Below, one piece after another: positions 18,734-27,691 of a stretch of DNA of 64,000 nucleotides. The DNA is from Propionibacteriaceae bacterium. GTDB lineage: Bacteria > Actinomycetota > Actinomycetes > Propionibacteriales > Propionibacteriaceae. The notes under the pieces are model-generated. The model was not told the origin of the DNA. It did not search any database and saw nothing but the letters and a program-made list of their open reading frames with translations. Positions within the stretch are counted from its first letter, which is position 1, and each line of letters begins with the position of its first letter. The translations under genes were made by a program, and so were the position numbers. The stretch covers positions 1 through 64,000 of the forward strand of contig JADKFR010000007.1 in the NCBI GenBank assembly GCA_016717345.1, read 5' to 3'.

Positions 18734-19875
18734 GTGGTCAGCATCCGCTCGAGGAGCTCACGACCCTCACACCGGATCACCCCACCTTCTGGCTCGAACC
18801 GGACGGCGGGCACCGCAACACACAACCCCGAGGCTTCTGGCTGAATCACCCGGATCTCCTCCACCCAGCGACGGCCCCCTGCCAGGCGACGGATGTGCAC
18901 GATCAGGTCGAGCGCCGCCGCGACCTGGGCATGGACGGCCGCCCTGCCTAACCCACCCAAGGCGGCCAGCGCCTCCAAGCGCGCGGGCACGTCCGCGGCT
19001 GAATTGGCGTGGATCGTCCCGCACCCGCCCTCGTGGCCGGTGTTGAGCGCCATCAGCAGGTCGACCAGTTCAGCCCCTCGGACCTCGCCCACGACGAGGC
19101 GGTCCGGTCTCATCCGCAGCGCCTGACGGACCAGATCGGTCAGCGACACGGCACCGACCCCCTCCGCGTTCGCTGGCCGGCCCTCGAGGCGCAAGCAGTG
19201 AGGGTGGGCCGGCGCCAACTCCCGGGAGTCCTCCGCGATCACAATCCGCTCCCCGCCTGGAACCCGACCGAGCAGGCTGGCGAGCAGGGTTGTCTTGCCT
19301 GACCCCGTTCCCCCCGAGACCAGAAAGGCCCGGCGCGCCTCCACTACCCGGGCCAACAGGGCGGCGGCCTCACGGTGCAGCCCACCACCCGAGACCCACT
19401 CGGCAAGGCTCATCGCCGTGACGCGTGGCACGCGCAGCGACAGGCACGTCCCAGAATCGGCGATGACCCCCAGTACGGCATGGACCCGAACGCCGTTCGC
19501 CAGCCGGGCATCCACGAAGGGCGCCCCCTCGTCGAGCCGACGTCCCACGGAGGCGGCCAACCGAACCGCCAACCGCCGGACCTGCGCCTCGTCGGCGAAC
19601 CGGATGCCGGTGCGCTCCAATCCACGACCACGATCGAGATAGACCTCATCAGGACCATTCACCAGGACATCGGTGACCCCGGGAGTCGCCAGCAGCCCGT
19701 CCAGCGGGCCGGCGCCGACGGACTCGCGGCGCAATTCGTCCACGGTCGCACGCACGACGCCCTCGCTGGCGAGATGCCCCAGGCTCCGGAGGGCGGCACC
19801 CACCTCAACCGGCCCGCCACTCACGTGGTGCCGGACGAGGTACTCCCGCACCCGCTCGAGCGGCACGTCACTCAT
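18730..19875 (-). CDS. tadA: TadA-type secretion ATPase
   Basis: The motor ATPase of the Tad pilus (GspE/VirB11 superfamily), 381 residues. It shows the N2 domain (GVTDVLVNGPDEVYLDRG), Walker A (VSGGTGSGKTTLL), the Asp box (VIAEDSREL), Walker B-like (RPDRLVVGEVRG) and the His box (NTGHEGGCGTIHAN). The ATG at 19875 overlaps the end of ssd by 8 bases. Absence of a separate TadV peptidase or RcpA secretin here is normal for monoderm bacteria. Confidence 0.93.
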   Translation of the reverse strand: MSDVPLERVREYLVRHHVSGGPVEVGAALRSLGHLASEGVVRATVDELRRESVGAGPLDGLLATPGVTDVLVNGPDEVYLDRGRGLERTGIRFADEAQVRRLAVRLAASVGRRLDEGAPFVDARLANGVRVHAVLGVIADSGTCLSLRVPRVTAMSLAEWVSGGGLHREAAALLARVVEARRAFLVSGGTGSGKTTLLASLLGRVPGGERIVIAEDSRELAPAHPHCLRLEGRPANAEGVGAVSLTDLVRQALRMRPDRLVVGEVRGAELVDLLMALNTGHEGGCGTIHANSAADVPARLEALAALGGLGRAAVHAQVAAALDLIVHIRRLAGGRRWVEEIRVIQPEASGLCVAVPAVRFEPEGGVIRCEGRELLERMLTT

Positions 19876-20878
19876 GACCGCCCCCGACCAGGGTCAGCAC
19901 CTCCTCGCAGGCGCGACGATAGGCCTTGCCAGACCGCGTCGGTGGTTCCCCCCGCTCCGCCGCTCCGGGGAGCCGGCCGTCCTGCGGCAGGCTGCCGACA
20001 ACCTCAATGCCAAGCGCGTCGGCAACCATGGACGCCGACACCCCCGGCCCGGCTCGTCGCAGGAGTGCCACCGCCCCCTCGGGCTGGTGGGTCCGCAGCA
20101 CTTCCCGGGCGGCAGCGACCCCTCGGACGCAGGCGTGGACCACGAGAACCACCTGGGAAGCCAATCGCGATGACTCTCGCGCCGCCTGGGTCAAGGCCCT
20201 GCCGGGATCCAGAATGACCAGCCCGTGTCCACGTCGCAGCGAACCGATGATGGCCGCCAACGGCTCGCGCGCCAGGTCCGGGGTCGGACCACGCGCCATC
20301 GATACCAGCGAGACCCCTTCGACCACGGGCAGGTAGCGCCGGAGTTCACCGACGTGCCCCTCCGCCCCGCTCAACCGAGGCCAGCGCCAGCCCCCGGACT
20401 GCTCGGCCCCCAGGAGCAGGTCGATTCCCCCACCGGTCAGATCCGTATCCACCAGCGCGGACGGTTGTCGGCGGGCTCCCAGGCAGGCCAATGTGGCCGC
20501 CAGCGTGGACGCCCCGACGCCTCCGGAGCCACCCAGCACGGCCACGACAGGGGCACGCCGAGGCCCCGTGCCGCCCCCCGCCAGCACGGCTCCGAGCCAG
20601 GCAGCCCCCTGGGGGAGGGCGATCACGCGCGCACCGAGGGGCGCTGACCACGTGGTCAGCACCTCCGGGTCGCGTCCGACCAGAAAGACCTGATCACGAG
20701 GCGGCAGGGCCTGGCCGGCCACCCGCTCCGCTTCGTCCGCCCCGATGAACACCAACTCCGCCGCTCGCCAGCCCTGCACCAGGTCCTCCAGACCGACGAT
20801 TCTCGTCGGCACATCCTGGGCAGCTGCTGCGGACAGGATCAGATCCTGCGTCTCGCCGGCCTCAGCCATCACCAGCAC
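19868..20878 (-). CDS. ssd: Ssd/TadZ-like ParA-MinD family protein
   Basis: A MinD-like protein known in actinobacteria as septum-site determining protein, encoded first in Tad operons and comparable to TadZ/CpaE that place the pilus machine. It has an N-terminal receiver-like domain (LVMAEAGETQDLI) and a deviant Walker A, GGSGGVGAST, in which the usual Lys is missing, then a switch region LVDTDLTGGG. The GTG at 20878 is preferred because GGGGAG lies just before it and it begins at the receiver-like fold; the open frame extends to a GTG at 20962. It overlaps tadA by 8 bases. Confidence 0.82.
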   Translation of the reverse strand: MLVMAEAGETQDLILSAAAAQDVPTRIVGLEDLVQGWRAAELVFIGADEAERVAGQALPPRDQVFLVGRDPEVLTTWSAPLGARVIALPQGAAWLGAVLAGGGTGPRRAPVVAVLGGSGGVGASTLAATLACLGARRQPSALVDTDLTGGGIDLLLGAEQSGGWRWPRLSGAEGHVGELRRYLPVVEGVSLVSMARGPTPDLAREPLAAIIGSLRRGHGLVILDPGRALTQAARESSRLASQVVLVVHACVRGVAAAREVLRTHQPEGAVALLRRAGPGVSASMVADALGIEVVGSLPQDGRLPGAAERGEPPTRSGKAYRRACEEVLTLVGGGHE

Positions 20879-21009
20879 GTCATGCTCCCCGTTCGCCACG
20901 AGCACAGCTTCGCCCTGGCCTGCCGAAGTCGGTCTGCCGATTTCCTGCCTGTGGACAGACACTCTTCTGGGAAAGCGGTGTCCACAATTCGCGCAGGTAC
21001 TATGCCGCC

Positions 21010-21759
21010 ATGCCGAGTCAACGCCCTGCGCTACCGCAATCGGCGTTCGACTGGTTGATCGGAGACCGGCCGGAGCCTGGCCTCGCCGTCGGAGCTGCCT
21101 CGCTCACCCCCGCCCGACACCTCGTCCGTTCCGGTTCGCTGACCCTGGTCGATCGCGGACCGCGTCGTTTGGCGGCCGCCGCCCACCGCCACCCGGGACT
21201 GACCACGGTGGCCGGGGCCCCCGATGCCCTCCCCTTCGCCTCCTGCAGCTTTGGCCAGGTGGTCGTCGCTGAACTGCTGCACACCCTCCCGCCCCGGCTC
21301 AGCCTGGCTGAGTTCGCCCGGGTGCTGCGCGTCGGGGGGACTCTGGCGGTGCTGCAGACCGTCCGCGACGATTCGGTGCCGTGGGTCCGACGGTTGGCGG
21401 CCATCCTGCGGCAGCTGGACCCCACCGCCATGACCAGCGACGAATCAGCCACGGGGGCCGCCCTGGCAGAGAGCCGATACTTTCCCACGGTTCAGCAGCG
21501 CCGGTTCCGGCTCTGGGTCCCGGCGACGAAACCGGAACTCCTTGCGATGGTCGAGCGGCTCCCGGCGATCTCGAGCGCCGAGCCGACCGACCGACTGGAC
21601 GTCCTGAGCGCCGTGGGCGCACTCTACGACGGGTCGGCGCGGGCCCCCGAACCGCTGTTGCTGCCCTATTCGGTGGTGTGCTGGCGCGCCGTGGTCGACC
21701 ACACCCAGCTGACTGCCCCGATCGAGCTCCCTCAGGACGGGCTGCGGATCAGCATTTGA
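21010..21759 (+). CDS. methyltransferase-like protein (Methyltransf_11 fold), weak SAM motif
   Basis: A 249-residue protein with class I methyltransferase features: DALPFASCSFGQVVVAELLHTLPP matches the region after SAM-binding motif I and LRVGGTLAVLQ matches motif III. The motif I segment itself reads GLAVGAASLTPARHL, without the usual GxGxG, so SAM binding may be lost or altered. It starts at the ATG 21010, divergent from the Tad operon with a short (under 60 bp, or 130 bp to the preferred ssd start) intergenic region. Its substrate is unknown; ubiquinone/menaquinone-type methylases are the closest in pattern. Confidence 0.72.
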   Translation: MPSQRPALPQSAFDWLIGDRPEPGLAVGAASLTPARHLVRSGSLTLVDRGPRRLAAAAHRHPGLTTVAGAPDALPFASCSFGQVVVAELLHTLPPRLSLAEFARVLRVGGTLAVLQTVRDDSVPWVRRLAAILRQLDPTAMTSDESATGAALAESRYFPTVQQRRFRLWVPATKPELLAMVERLPAISSAEPTDRLDVLSAVGALYDGSARAPEPLLLPYSVVCWRAVVDHTQLTAPIELPQDGLRISI

Positions 21760-21809
21760 GCCGGGGCGAAGCACTAGGCTGGCGTCACCACACGCCGAAG
21801 GAGCTCGCG

Positions 21810-22286
21810 ATGGCCGATCAAGCCAACTCAGGGATCGCCGAGATCATCCAGAACATCCAGGCCGATGTGACGGCCATCGTCAAGGGCGAACTCGAGCTGG
21901 CTAAAGCCGAACTGATGCCGCAAGCGATGTCGGCGGGGCTTGGTGCGGGCTTGTTCGGAGCGGCGGCCTATCTGGCGGTCACCGGAGCCACGCTGCTCTT
22001 CCTCGGCTTGTCGTTCCTGCTCTCGCTGGGCTTCATGGCCTGGTTCAACCTGCCCCTGTTGGGCGCCGCCGCCTGGGGTTTCTCGATCATGGCGGTGCTG
22101 GTCTTCCTGATCGCTGGGGTGCTCGCGCTCGTGGGCAAGCAGCAATTGGTTTTCACCAAGCCCGAGGCCACCATTGCCCAGGCCGAAGCATCAGTTGCCA
22201 GTTTCAAGTCCGCGCTGGCTGCCGGACAGCAGGAGGTCGCCGGCCTTTCCCTCACCGGCAAGCCGCAGCACCCTGAGTTGACCTGA
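21810..22286 (+). CDS. phage-holin-family membrane protein (superfamily III type)
   Basis: A 158-residue membrane protein. The N-terminal amphipathic region (IQNIQADVTAIVKGELELAKAEL) is followed by two long hydrophobic segments and a cytoplasmic tail. This pattern is common to the putative actinobacterial holin family, which is chromosomal and usually not phage-linked; a role in envelope homeostasis is likely but unproven. The ATG at 21810 has GAAGGAG upstream. It follows the methyltransferase gene by 50 bases and converges with the nudix gene. Confidence 0.85.
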   Translation: MADQANSGIAEIIQNIQADVTAIVKGELELAKAELMPQAMSAGLGAGLFGAAAYLAVTGATLLFLGLSFLLSLGFMAWFNLPLLGAAAWGFSIMAVLVFLIAGVLALVGKQQLVFTKPEATIAQAEASVASFKSALAAGQQEVAGLSLTGKPQHPELT

Positions 22287-22316
22287 CAGTCACCGCGCTC
22301 AGGCGTTGGCGAGAGC

Positions 22317-22964
22317 TCAGAGCCGATCGCTGAGGAAGCGCGCCGGGATCTCGCTGAGCCTGGACTCGTCCCAGGGACGCGTCCACTCCAGCAAATCGAA
22401 GAGCCCGTCGAGCAGGTACGCGGTGAACCCCCAGATGAAGAGGTCATCAACCACAAAGGTCGGACCACTCAAGCCGGACGGGTGCACCCAGGTCACGCGG
22501 TTCTCCGGTGCCAGCAGTTCGGCCACCTTGACCTGATGGACGGCGGCGATCTCGCCGACGTCCACCGGGACCAGCCGACGCGGCTGCCGCCACCATCCGA
22601 CCGCCGAGGTCACGTCGAAGCCGCTGCGGACGATGTGAGCGGTCGGGAGGACCCCGAGCACCTCCACGCCGGTCGGCTCAATCCCGACCTCCTCCTGGCC
22701 CTCCCGCAGCGCCGCGGCCACCGGATCGGCGTCGCCAGGCTCGATCCGTCCGCCAGGGAAGGCCACCTGCCCGGCGTGGTGTCGCAGGTCGGGCCGCTTC
22801 TCGACCAGGACGAGCTCGTAGCCGTCGTCGCCCTGGCTGAGCAGGATCAGGACGGCGGCGGCACGCTGGCCGCGCGGCGCCCTGACCCCGGAAATGTGGG
22901 CCAACGCGTCAGGACGGGCGAAGCGGCGGGCCGCCTCCCGCAGTTCGGCCGGGACGTCTGTCAT
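22317..22964 (-). CDS. NUDIX hydrolase, CoA pyrophosphatase type
   Basis: A 215-residue Nudix protein with the box GGRIEPGDADPVAAALRE followed by GQEEVGI (about residues 72-96), plus an upstream LLRHHAGQVAFPGG-like segment (LRHHAGQVAFPGG) that marks the CoA-diphosphatase subgroup. It would cut CoA or its oxidised forms to phosphopantetheine and 3',5'-ADP. The ATG overlaps the tlpA stop as ATGA. It is the last gene of the nth operon. Confidence 0.88.
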   Translation of the reverse strand: MTDVPAELREAARRFARPDALAHISGVRAPRGQRAAAVLILLSQGDDGYELVLVEKRPDLRHHAGQVAFPGGRIEPGDADPVAAALREGQEEVGIEPTGVEVLGVLPTAHIVRSGFDVTSAVGWWRQPRRLVPVDVGEIAAVHQVKVAELLAPENRVTWVHPSGLSGPTFVVDDLFIWGFTAYLLDGLFDLLEWTRPWDESRLSEIPARFLSDRL

Positions 22965-23539
22965 GCCAATCCTTTCTCGACCCAGGCCCGCAGCTCGGGG
23001 CCGGAGGCGAAGGCCCCCGCGTGCCGGGCGACCACCCGTCCCTCAGCGTCCAACAGGAGCGACAGCGGGATGCCGGGAACCCCCACGGCCCTCGCCGTCG
23101 TCCGCTGCGGATCCTGCAGTTGCGGATACCCCCAGCCCACGAGCCGGGCGAACTCGATGGCCCACTCAGGCTGTGGGTCGTCGTAGTTGATGCCGAGCAG
23201 GCCGGCCGGCGCGTCCGGCGCCGCGGCGAACTCGGCCAGGAAGGTCGCCTCCTGCCGGCAGGGAAGGCACCACTGCGCCCAGAAGTTGATGACGGTCGGC
23301 CCCCGTAGCGCGGCCAGGCTGACCGTCGTGTCGCCACCCAGGCACTCCAGGCTGAGCTCTGGGAGTCCGTCCCGGACCGGTGCGGACGGCTTGGGCTGTG
23401 GGCAGTCGGCGATTCCGGCGGCCCTCCGGGCGGCGACCAGGTCGACGCTCGGTGTCGACTCCGGCGTCCGGGTCGGCGCTGCCGCCGGAGCGCACCCGGC
23501 CAGCAGGAGCAGGGCCACCGCGAGAACCGCCTTCCTCAT
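22961..23539 (-). CDS. TlpA/ResA-family thiol-disulfide lipoprotein
   Basis: A 192-residue extracytoplasmic thioredoxin-fold protein anchored by a lipobox (LLLAGC, Cys16). The active site WCLPC is at residues 90-94 and the cis-Pro loop is VPGIPLSLL. Members reduce disulfides, for example during cytochrome c maturation. It overlaps nth upstream and the nudix gene downstream by 4 bases each, so the three are co-translated. Confidence 0.9.
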   Translation of the reverse strand: MRKAVLAVALLLLAGCAPAAAPTRTPESTPSVDLVAARRAAGIADCPQPKPSAPVRDGLPELSLECLGGDTTVSLAALRGPTVINFWAQWCLPCRQEATFLAEFAAAPDAPAGLLGINYDDPQPEWAIEFARLVGWGYPQLQDPQRTTARAVGVPGIPLSLLLDAEGRVVARHAGAFASGPELRAWVEKGLA

Positions 23540-24207
23540 CCGCGGGGCTCCCTGAGTAACGCCGCGGCGATCGAGGGATCGGTGGGGCCCTCACCGAAGG
23601 ACGGGCACAGCCGCGCCACCGGGCAGGCCCCACAGGCCGGGCGGCGGGCGTGGCAGCACCGCCTCCCATGCCAGATGACCCGATGGTTGAGCAGCACCCA
23701 GTCACGCTTGTCGAACAGGGCGCCGACCTCCGCCTCGATCAGTTCGGGCTTGGTCTGGGTCGTCCAACCGAACCGACGCGCGAGCCTGATGACGTGCGTG
23801 TCGGTGGTGATCCCCGGCACCCCGAAGGCGTCGCCCAGCACGACGTTCGCCGTCTTTCGCCCGACGCCGGGCAACGTGACCAGCTCGGCCAGCGTGCTCG
23901 GGACCCGCCCGGCGAAGTCACTCACCAGCGCGGCTCCCAGCCGCATCAGGGCGTCGCTCTTGGCGCGGAAGAAGCCCGTGGGACGGATCAGCGCCTCCAG
24001 TTCGCCGCGCTCGGCGCCGGCCAGCGCCGCGGCGTCGGGATAGCGCCGGAACAACTCAGGGGTGACGGTGTTGACCCGGCGGTCGGTGGACTGGGCCGAG
24101 AGAATGGTCGCCACCAACAACTGCAGGGGCGTCTCGAAGTCCAACTCGCAGTGGGCCTGCGGGTAGGTCTCGCCCAGCGCCCGATTGATCGCCCTGGCCC
24201 GCCTCAC
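23536..24207 (-). CDS. nth: endonuclease III
   Basis: DNA glycosylase/AP lyase removing oxidised pyrimidines, 223 residues. The helix-hairpin-helix LPGVGRKTANVVLG, the catalytic Asp in GITTDTHVIRLA and the [4Fe-4S] motif Cys-x6-Cys-x2-Cys-x5-Cys (CHARRPACGACPVARLC) are present. The frame is open to 24444, but that part is antisense-like over ridA; the GTG at 24207, 16 bases after the ridA stop, gives the family's usual N-terminus. Confidence 0.92.
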   Translation of the reverse strand: MRRARAINRALGETYPQAHCELDFETPLQLLVATILSAQSTDRRVNTVTPELFRRYPDAAALAGAERGELEALIRPTGFFRAKSDALMRLGAALVSDFAGRVPSTLAELVTLPGVGRKTANVVLGDAFGVPGITTDTHVIRLARRFGWTTQTKPELIEAEVGALFDKRDWVLLNHRVIWHGRRCCHARRPACGACPVARLCPSFGEGPTDPSIAAALLREPRG

Positions 24208-24223
24208 CAGGGCCAGCCGCGAC

Positions 24224-24709
24224 TCAGAAGGCGTGGGCTTCGACGACAAGCTCCACCTCAACCGGCGAGTCCAACGGCAGGACAGCGACGCCCACCGCGC
24301 TCCGGACGTGCTGGCCGAGGCGCCCGAAGACGGCCTGCAACAGTTCGGAGGCTCCGTTCGCCACCTGCGGCTGCCCGGTGAACCCGGGGTCACTGGCCAC
24401 GAACACCACGACCTTGACGACCCGACGGATCCCATCCACGCCACCGGTGACCGACGCCGCGGCAGCGATCGCGTTCAGCGCCGCCGTCCGCGCCAGGTCG
24501 TAGGCCTGCTCCGGGGTGATACCGGCACCCACCCGTCCCGTCAGCGGCAGCCTGCCCCCGACCATCGGTAGTTGTCCGGAGGTGAACACCTGTCCCGCCG
24601 AGACCGTCGCGGGAAGGTAGGCCGCGACCGGTGTGACCACTGGCGGCAGGTCGAGGCCCAGGTTCCTCAGCCGGACGGACGGCAGGACGTCATCCAGCTC
24701 GTCGTTCAT
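24224..24709 (-). CDS. ridA: RidA/YjgF-family protein
   Basis: A 161-residue RidA-fold protein; the family hydrolyses reactive enamine/imine intermediates or binds small ligands. Seen are FTSGQLPMVGGRLP and the C-terminal HVRSAVGVAVLPLDSPVEVE with the substrate-binding Arg. The ATG at 24709 overlaps the stop of the upstream DUF4177 gene. Confidence 0.88.
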   Translation of the reverse strand: MNDELDDVLPSVRLRNLGLDLPPVVTPVAAYLPATVSAGQVFTSGQLPMVGGRLPLTGRVGAGITPEQAYDLARTAALNAIAAAASVTGGVDGIRRVVKVVVFVASDPGFTGQPQVANGASELLQAVFGRLGQHVRSAVGVAVLPLDSPVEVELVVEAHAF

Positions 24710-24861
24710 TCCACCGGGCGCTTCAGGTAGGCCACCAAGCTTTGCGGATTCGGTCCGGGCACCACCTGGACCAACTCCCAGCCGTCTTCCCCCCAGGTGT
24801 CAAGGATCTGCTTGGTGGCATGAATCAGCACCGGGACGGTCACGTACTCCCATTTCGTCAT
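24706..24861 (-). CDS. DUF4177-like small protein
   Basis: A 51-residue protein with the pattern of DUF4177: TKWEYVTVPVL at the start, then LDTWGEDGWELVQVVP and a C-terminal AYLKRPVE. Function unknown. ATG at 24861; the stop overlaps the ridA start (ATGA), making it the first gene of the five-gene run DUF4177-ridA-nth-tlpA-nudix. No strong ribosome site is seen (AGGGTG upstream). Confidence 0.78.
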   Translation of the reverse strand: MTKWEYVTVPVLIHATKQILDTWGEDGWELVQVVPGPNPQSLVAYLKRPVE

Positions 24862-24880
24862 GGGTTCACCCTAGTGAGCC

Positions 24881-25162
24881 TCACTCAGCGGGGCGATGCT
24901 CCTTGGGACACAGAATTGCCGTCCATGAGGTGATATCGGTGCGCTGCCGAAGCAACTGACGCCGCTCACGTTCGGTCATGCCGCCCCACACACCCCACTC
25001 GACTCGGTTGTCCAGCGCTTCAGCGAGGCACTGATTGCGCACCTGGCAGGAGTAGCAGACCGCTCGGATCCGCTTCTGGTCGGCACCCTCGGGGAACAAT
25101 TCGTCCTGCATCCCACGGCACTTCGCCAGGAGGGTCCAGTCTTCAGTCTTCGAGAGCGACAC
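24881..25162 (-). CDS. WhiB-family iron-sulfur transcription factor
   Basis: A 93-residue WhiB protein, found only in actinobacteria and their phages. Four cysteines at residues 15, 36, 39 and 45 bind a [4Fe-4S] cluster; GVWGGMTERERR is the family turn and basic helix. These proteins act with the sigma factor to sense NO or redox state and control development and stress genes. Which WhiB class it belongs to is not clear from the sequence. Monocistronic, with a 183-bp region separating it from the divergent penicillin-binding protein gene. Confidence 0.92.
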   Translation of the reverse strand: MSLSKTEDWTLLAKCRGMQDELFPEGADQKRIRAVCYSCQVRNQCLAEALDNRVEWGVWGGMTERERRQLLRQRTDITSWTAILCPKEHRPAE

Positions 25163-25345
25163 TGCTCTTCACCTTTCACGCTCCGCAGATTCCTCTGCCC
25201 GTCCGGTGGGGGTACGTGGTTTTGATGGCGTTCAACCGACAGGCTAGCGCCAGGAAGCGCCACTGGCTAGGCATGACGCCGAAATGAGACGGGCTGCCCA
25301 GGAGCGGCTTCGAAAGGGGCTGCGGCGTCACGTACCCTAGAACCC

Positions 25346-27691
25346 ATGCGCATGGGGAAGAGACTGTACTCAGTGGTCATGTTCTTCGTGGTCGCGATCC
25401 TTGGGGGGCTACTGACCGCCGGCCTGATCGTGCCCATGGCTGGCATGATCTCAGAAGGCGGGAAGATGGCCGGCGACGGCCTGGATTCCCTCCCGACCGA
25501 GTTGGACACCCCGCCGCAGGCCGAACGCTCCCGACTGTTGAACGCAGACGGCACCGTCCTGGCCTTCTTCTACGACGAGAACCGGATCGTCGAGCCCCTC
25601 GAAAATATCGCCCTGATCATGCAGCAGGCTCAGGTGGCCATCGAGGACACCCGCTTCTACGAGCATGGTGCGATCGACCCGAAGGGAACGCTGCGGGCGC
25701 TGTTGAGCACCTCCCAGGGCAACACCCAGGGCGGCTCCAGCATCACCCAGCAGTACGTTCGGCTGGTCCAGATCGAGTCGGCTGAGGCCAACGGCGACGC
25801 CAAGGCGCGCGCGCTGGCCACGGAGAACACGATGGCCCGCAAGGTGCGCGAGCTGAGATTCGCCGTGGCCATGGAGAAGAAGTACTCCAAGGACGAGATC
25901 CTCACCCGCTACCTGAACATCTCGTACTACGGCGACGGCGCCTATGGAGTGGAGGCCGCCGCACGTCACTACTTCGGCACCACGGCCAAGAAGCTGAACC
26001 TCCCGCAGGCAGCCATGCTGGCCGGCCTGGTGCGCAACCCGGTGGCCACGAACCCGGTCAGTCACCCCCAGATCGCGATCGAGCGCCGTAACAACGTGCT
26101 CGACCGGATGCTGGAACTCAATATCATCACCACCGAGGAAGCGGCCAAAGCGAAGGCCACCCCCTTCGACAAGTCGAAGGTCAAGGACAGCCCTCTCGGC
26201 TGCGCCAACGCGGAATTCCCGTTCATCTGTGACTACGCCCTGCGGACTCTGAAGCTGACGCCGAGCCTCGGCAACACCCCCAAGGAACGCCTTGAGCGCG
26301 TGAAGCGGGGCGGCCTGACCATCCAGACCGAGATCGACCCGAAGGCCCAGCGCCAGGCGGAGGCCACGATCCACAAGTACCTCTCGGCCAAGGATCCCGT
26401 GGTGTCGGTGATCGCCATGATGGAGCCGGGGTCGGGCCAGATCGTCACGATGGCGCAGAACCGCTCGAAGATGGGCACCAAGAACGGGGAGACCTACTTC
26501 AACTACGCGACCAACTACGCGATGGGTGGGGCGGACGGCTACCAGGGCGGCTCGACCTTCAAGGCGTTCGTGGCGGCGGCAGCGCTTGAGAAGGGCACCG
26601 GGGTTGGCATCAGCTTCAACGCCAAACCGGAGATGAACTTCAAGGACAAGGTGTTCAAGTCGTGCAACGGCAGCTTCAAGTTGACCTCCGATTGGAAGGT
26701 CACCAACGCCAGCCCCTCGGGGACGATGAACATGCTCAGCGGCGTCAAGAACTCGGTGAACACCTATTTCGCCCAGCTGATCCAGGCAATCGGGGTCTGC
26801 GAGGCGACCCAGATGGCCAAGCGGCTGGGACTCGAAGTGTCGATGCCCAACGTTGATGTGGTGGAGGAGTACAACGACAAGCCGGCCTTCACCCTCGGCA
26901 TCATTGAGGTGCCGCCGCTGTCCATGGTCGAGGCCTACGCCACCTTCGCCGCGCGTGGCATCCATTGCGACCCGGTGATCCTGAAGTCCATCAAGACCCG
27001 CGATGGGGCCTCGCTCGCCGTTCCCAGCGCCAACTGCAAGCGGGTGATTTCCGAAGAGCTCGCGGACGCGATGAACCTGGTCCTCCAGGGCCCCTACAAC
27101 GGCGGTACTGCGACCACGGCCAAGGTGCCCGGCGTCCAGATGGCCGGCAAGACCGGGACGGTGCCGAAGAACAAGGCCGTGTGGACGATGGGCTACACCC
27201 CCGAACTGGCGGCGGCGGCGATGATCTCCTACGACAACTCGAAGAAGTACGCCAAGTTCTGGAAAGCTCGCCCCAGCTACCTCCGCTACGTGAGGCTGCC
27301 GGCCTCGGGCCGGTTCCTGAGCGGGTTCTCCGGCAACAACGCAGGGTTCAGCCTGTTGCGGCCCGCCTTCACGGCGGCGATCGCCAGCCGTCCGAAGACC
27401 CGGTTCGCTGAGCCGCCCTCCTCCATCCTGGAAGGCACGAGCACCACCATCCCGAGTTGTTCGGGCATGGGGGCCGCCAGTTGCCGGGCCACGCTGGAGA
27501 GCGCGGGCTTCACCACCTACAGCTTCTACGTGGACTCTGAACGGCCCAAGGGAACCTTCCTGGGCACCAGCCCGTCCGGCTCAGCAGCGACCTACAGCCG
27601 GATCGGTCTGATGCTGTCCAAGGGCCCTGAGCAGGACAACCCGTCACCGAGCCCGTCCCCCACCACCAAGAAGGGCCGCGGCAACAGATGA
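25346..27691 (+). CDS. class A penicillin-binding protein (transglycosylase-transpeptidase)
   Basis: A 781-residue bifunctional peptidoglycan synthase. One N-terminal membrane helix (residues 8-33) precedes a GT51 domain with catalytic Glu100 in AIEDTRFYEHG, GGSSITQQYVR and KYSKDEILTRYLN. The transpeptidase domain has the nucleophile Ser at about 403 in GGSTFK, SVN, and AGKTGT near residue 601. A PASTA-like region (about 690-760) and a Pro/Ser-rich tail end the protein. The stop overlaps the following metallophosphoesterase ATG. The start is at 25346 with CACGTACCCTAG upstream, a possible -10 close to the ATG. Confidence 0.93.
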   Translation: MRMGKRLYSVVMFFVVAILGGLLTAGLIVPMAGMISEGGKMAGDGLDSLPTELDTPPQAERSRLLNADGTVLAFFYDENRIVEPLENIALIMQQAQVAIEDTRFYEHGAIDPKGTLRALLSTSQGNTQGGSSITQQYVRLVQIESAEANGDAKARALATENTMARKVRELRFAVAMEKKYSKDEILTRYLNISYYGDGAYGVEAAARHYFGTTAKKLNLPQAAMLAGLVRNPVATNPVSHPQIAIERRNNVLDRMLELNIITTEEAAKAKATPFDKSKVKDSPLGCANAEFPFICDYALRTLKLTPSLGNTPKERLERVKRGGLTIQTEIDPKAQRQAEATIHKYLSAKDPVVSVIAMMEPGSGQIVTMAQNRSKMGTKNGETYFNYATNYAMGGADGYQGGSTFKAFVAAAALEKGTGVGISFNAKPEMNFKDKVFKSCNGSFKLTSDWKVTNASPSGTMNMLSGVKNSVNTYFAQLIQAIGVCEATQMAKRLGLEVSMPNVDVVEEYNDKPAFTLGIIEVPPLSMVEAYATFAARGIHCDPVILKSIKTRDGASLAVPSANCKRVISEELADAMNLVLQGPYNGGTATTAKVPGVQMAGKTGTVPKNKAVWTMGYTPELAAAAMISYDNSKKYAKFWKARPSYLRYVRLPASGRFLSGFSGNNAGFSLLRPAFTAAIASRPKTRFAEPPSSILEGTSTTIPSCSGMGAASCRATLESAGFTTYSFYVDSERPKGTFLGTSPSGSAATYSRIGLMLSKGPEQDNPSPSPSPTTKKGRGNR

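Noticed and set aside
21810..22286. Holin gene as sign of a prophage
   Set aside because: This holin-like family is widespread as a chromosomal gene in actinobacteria and no phage gene is near.
25451..26965. 504-codon frame opposite the penicillin-binding protein
   Set aside because: Antisense to a gene with all catalytic motifs; no known domain.
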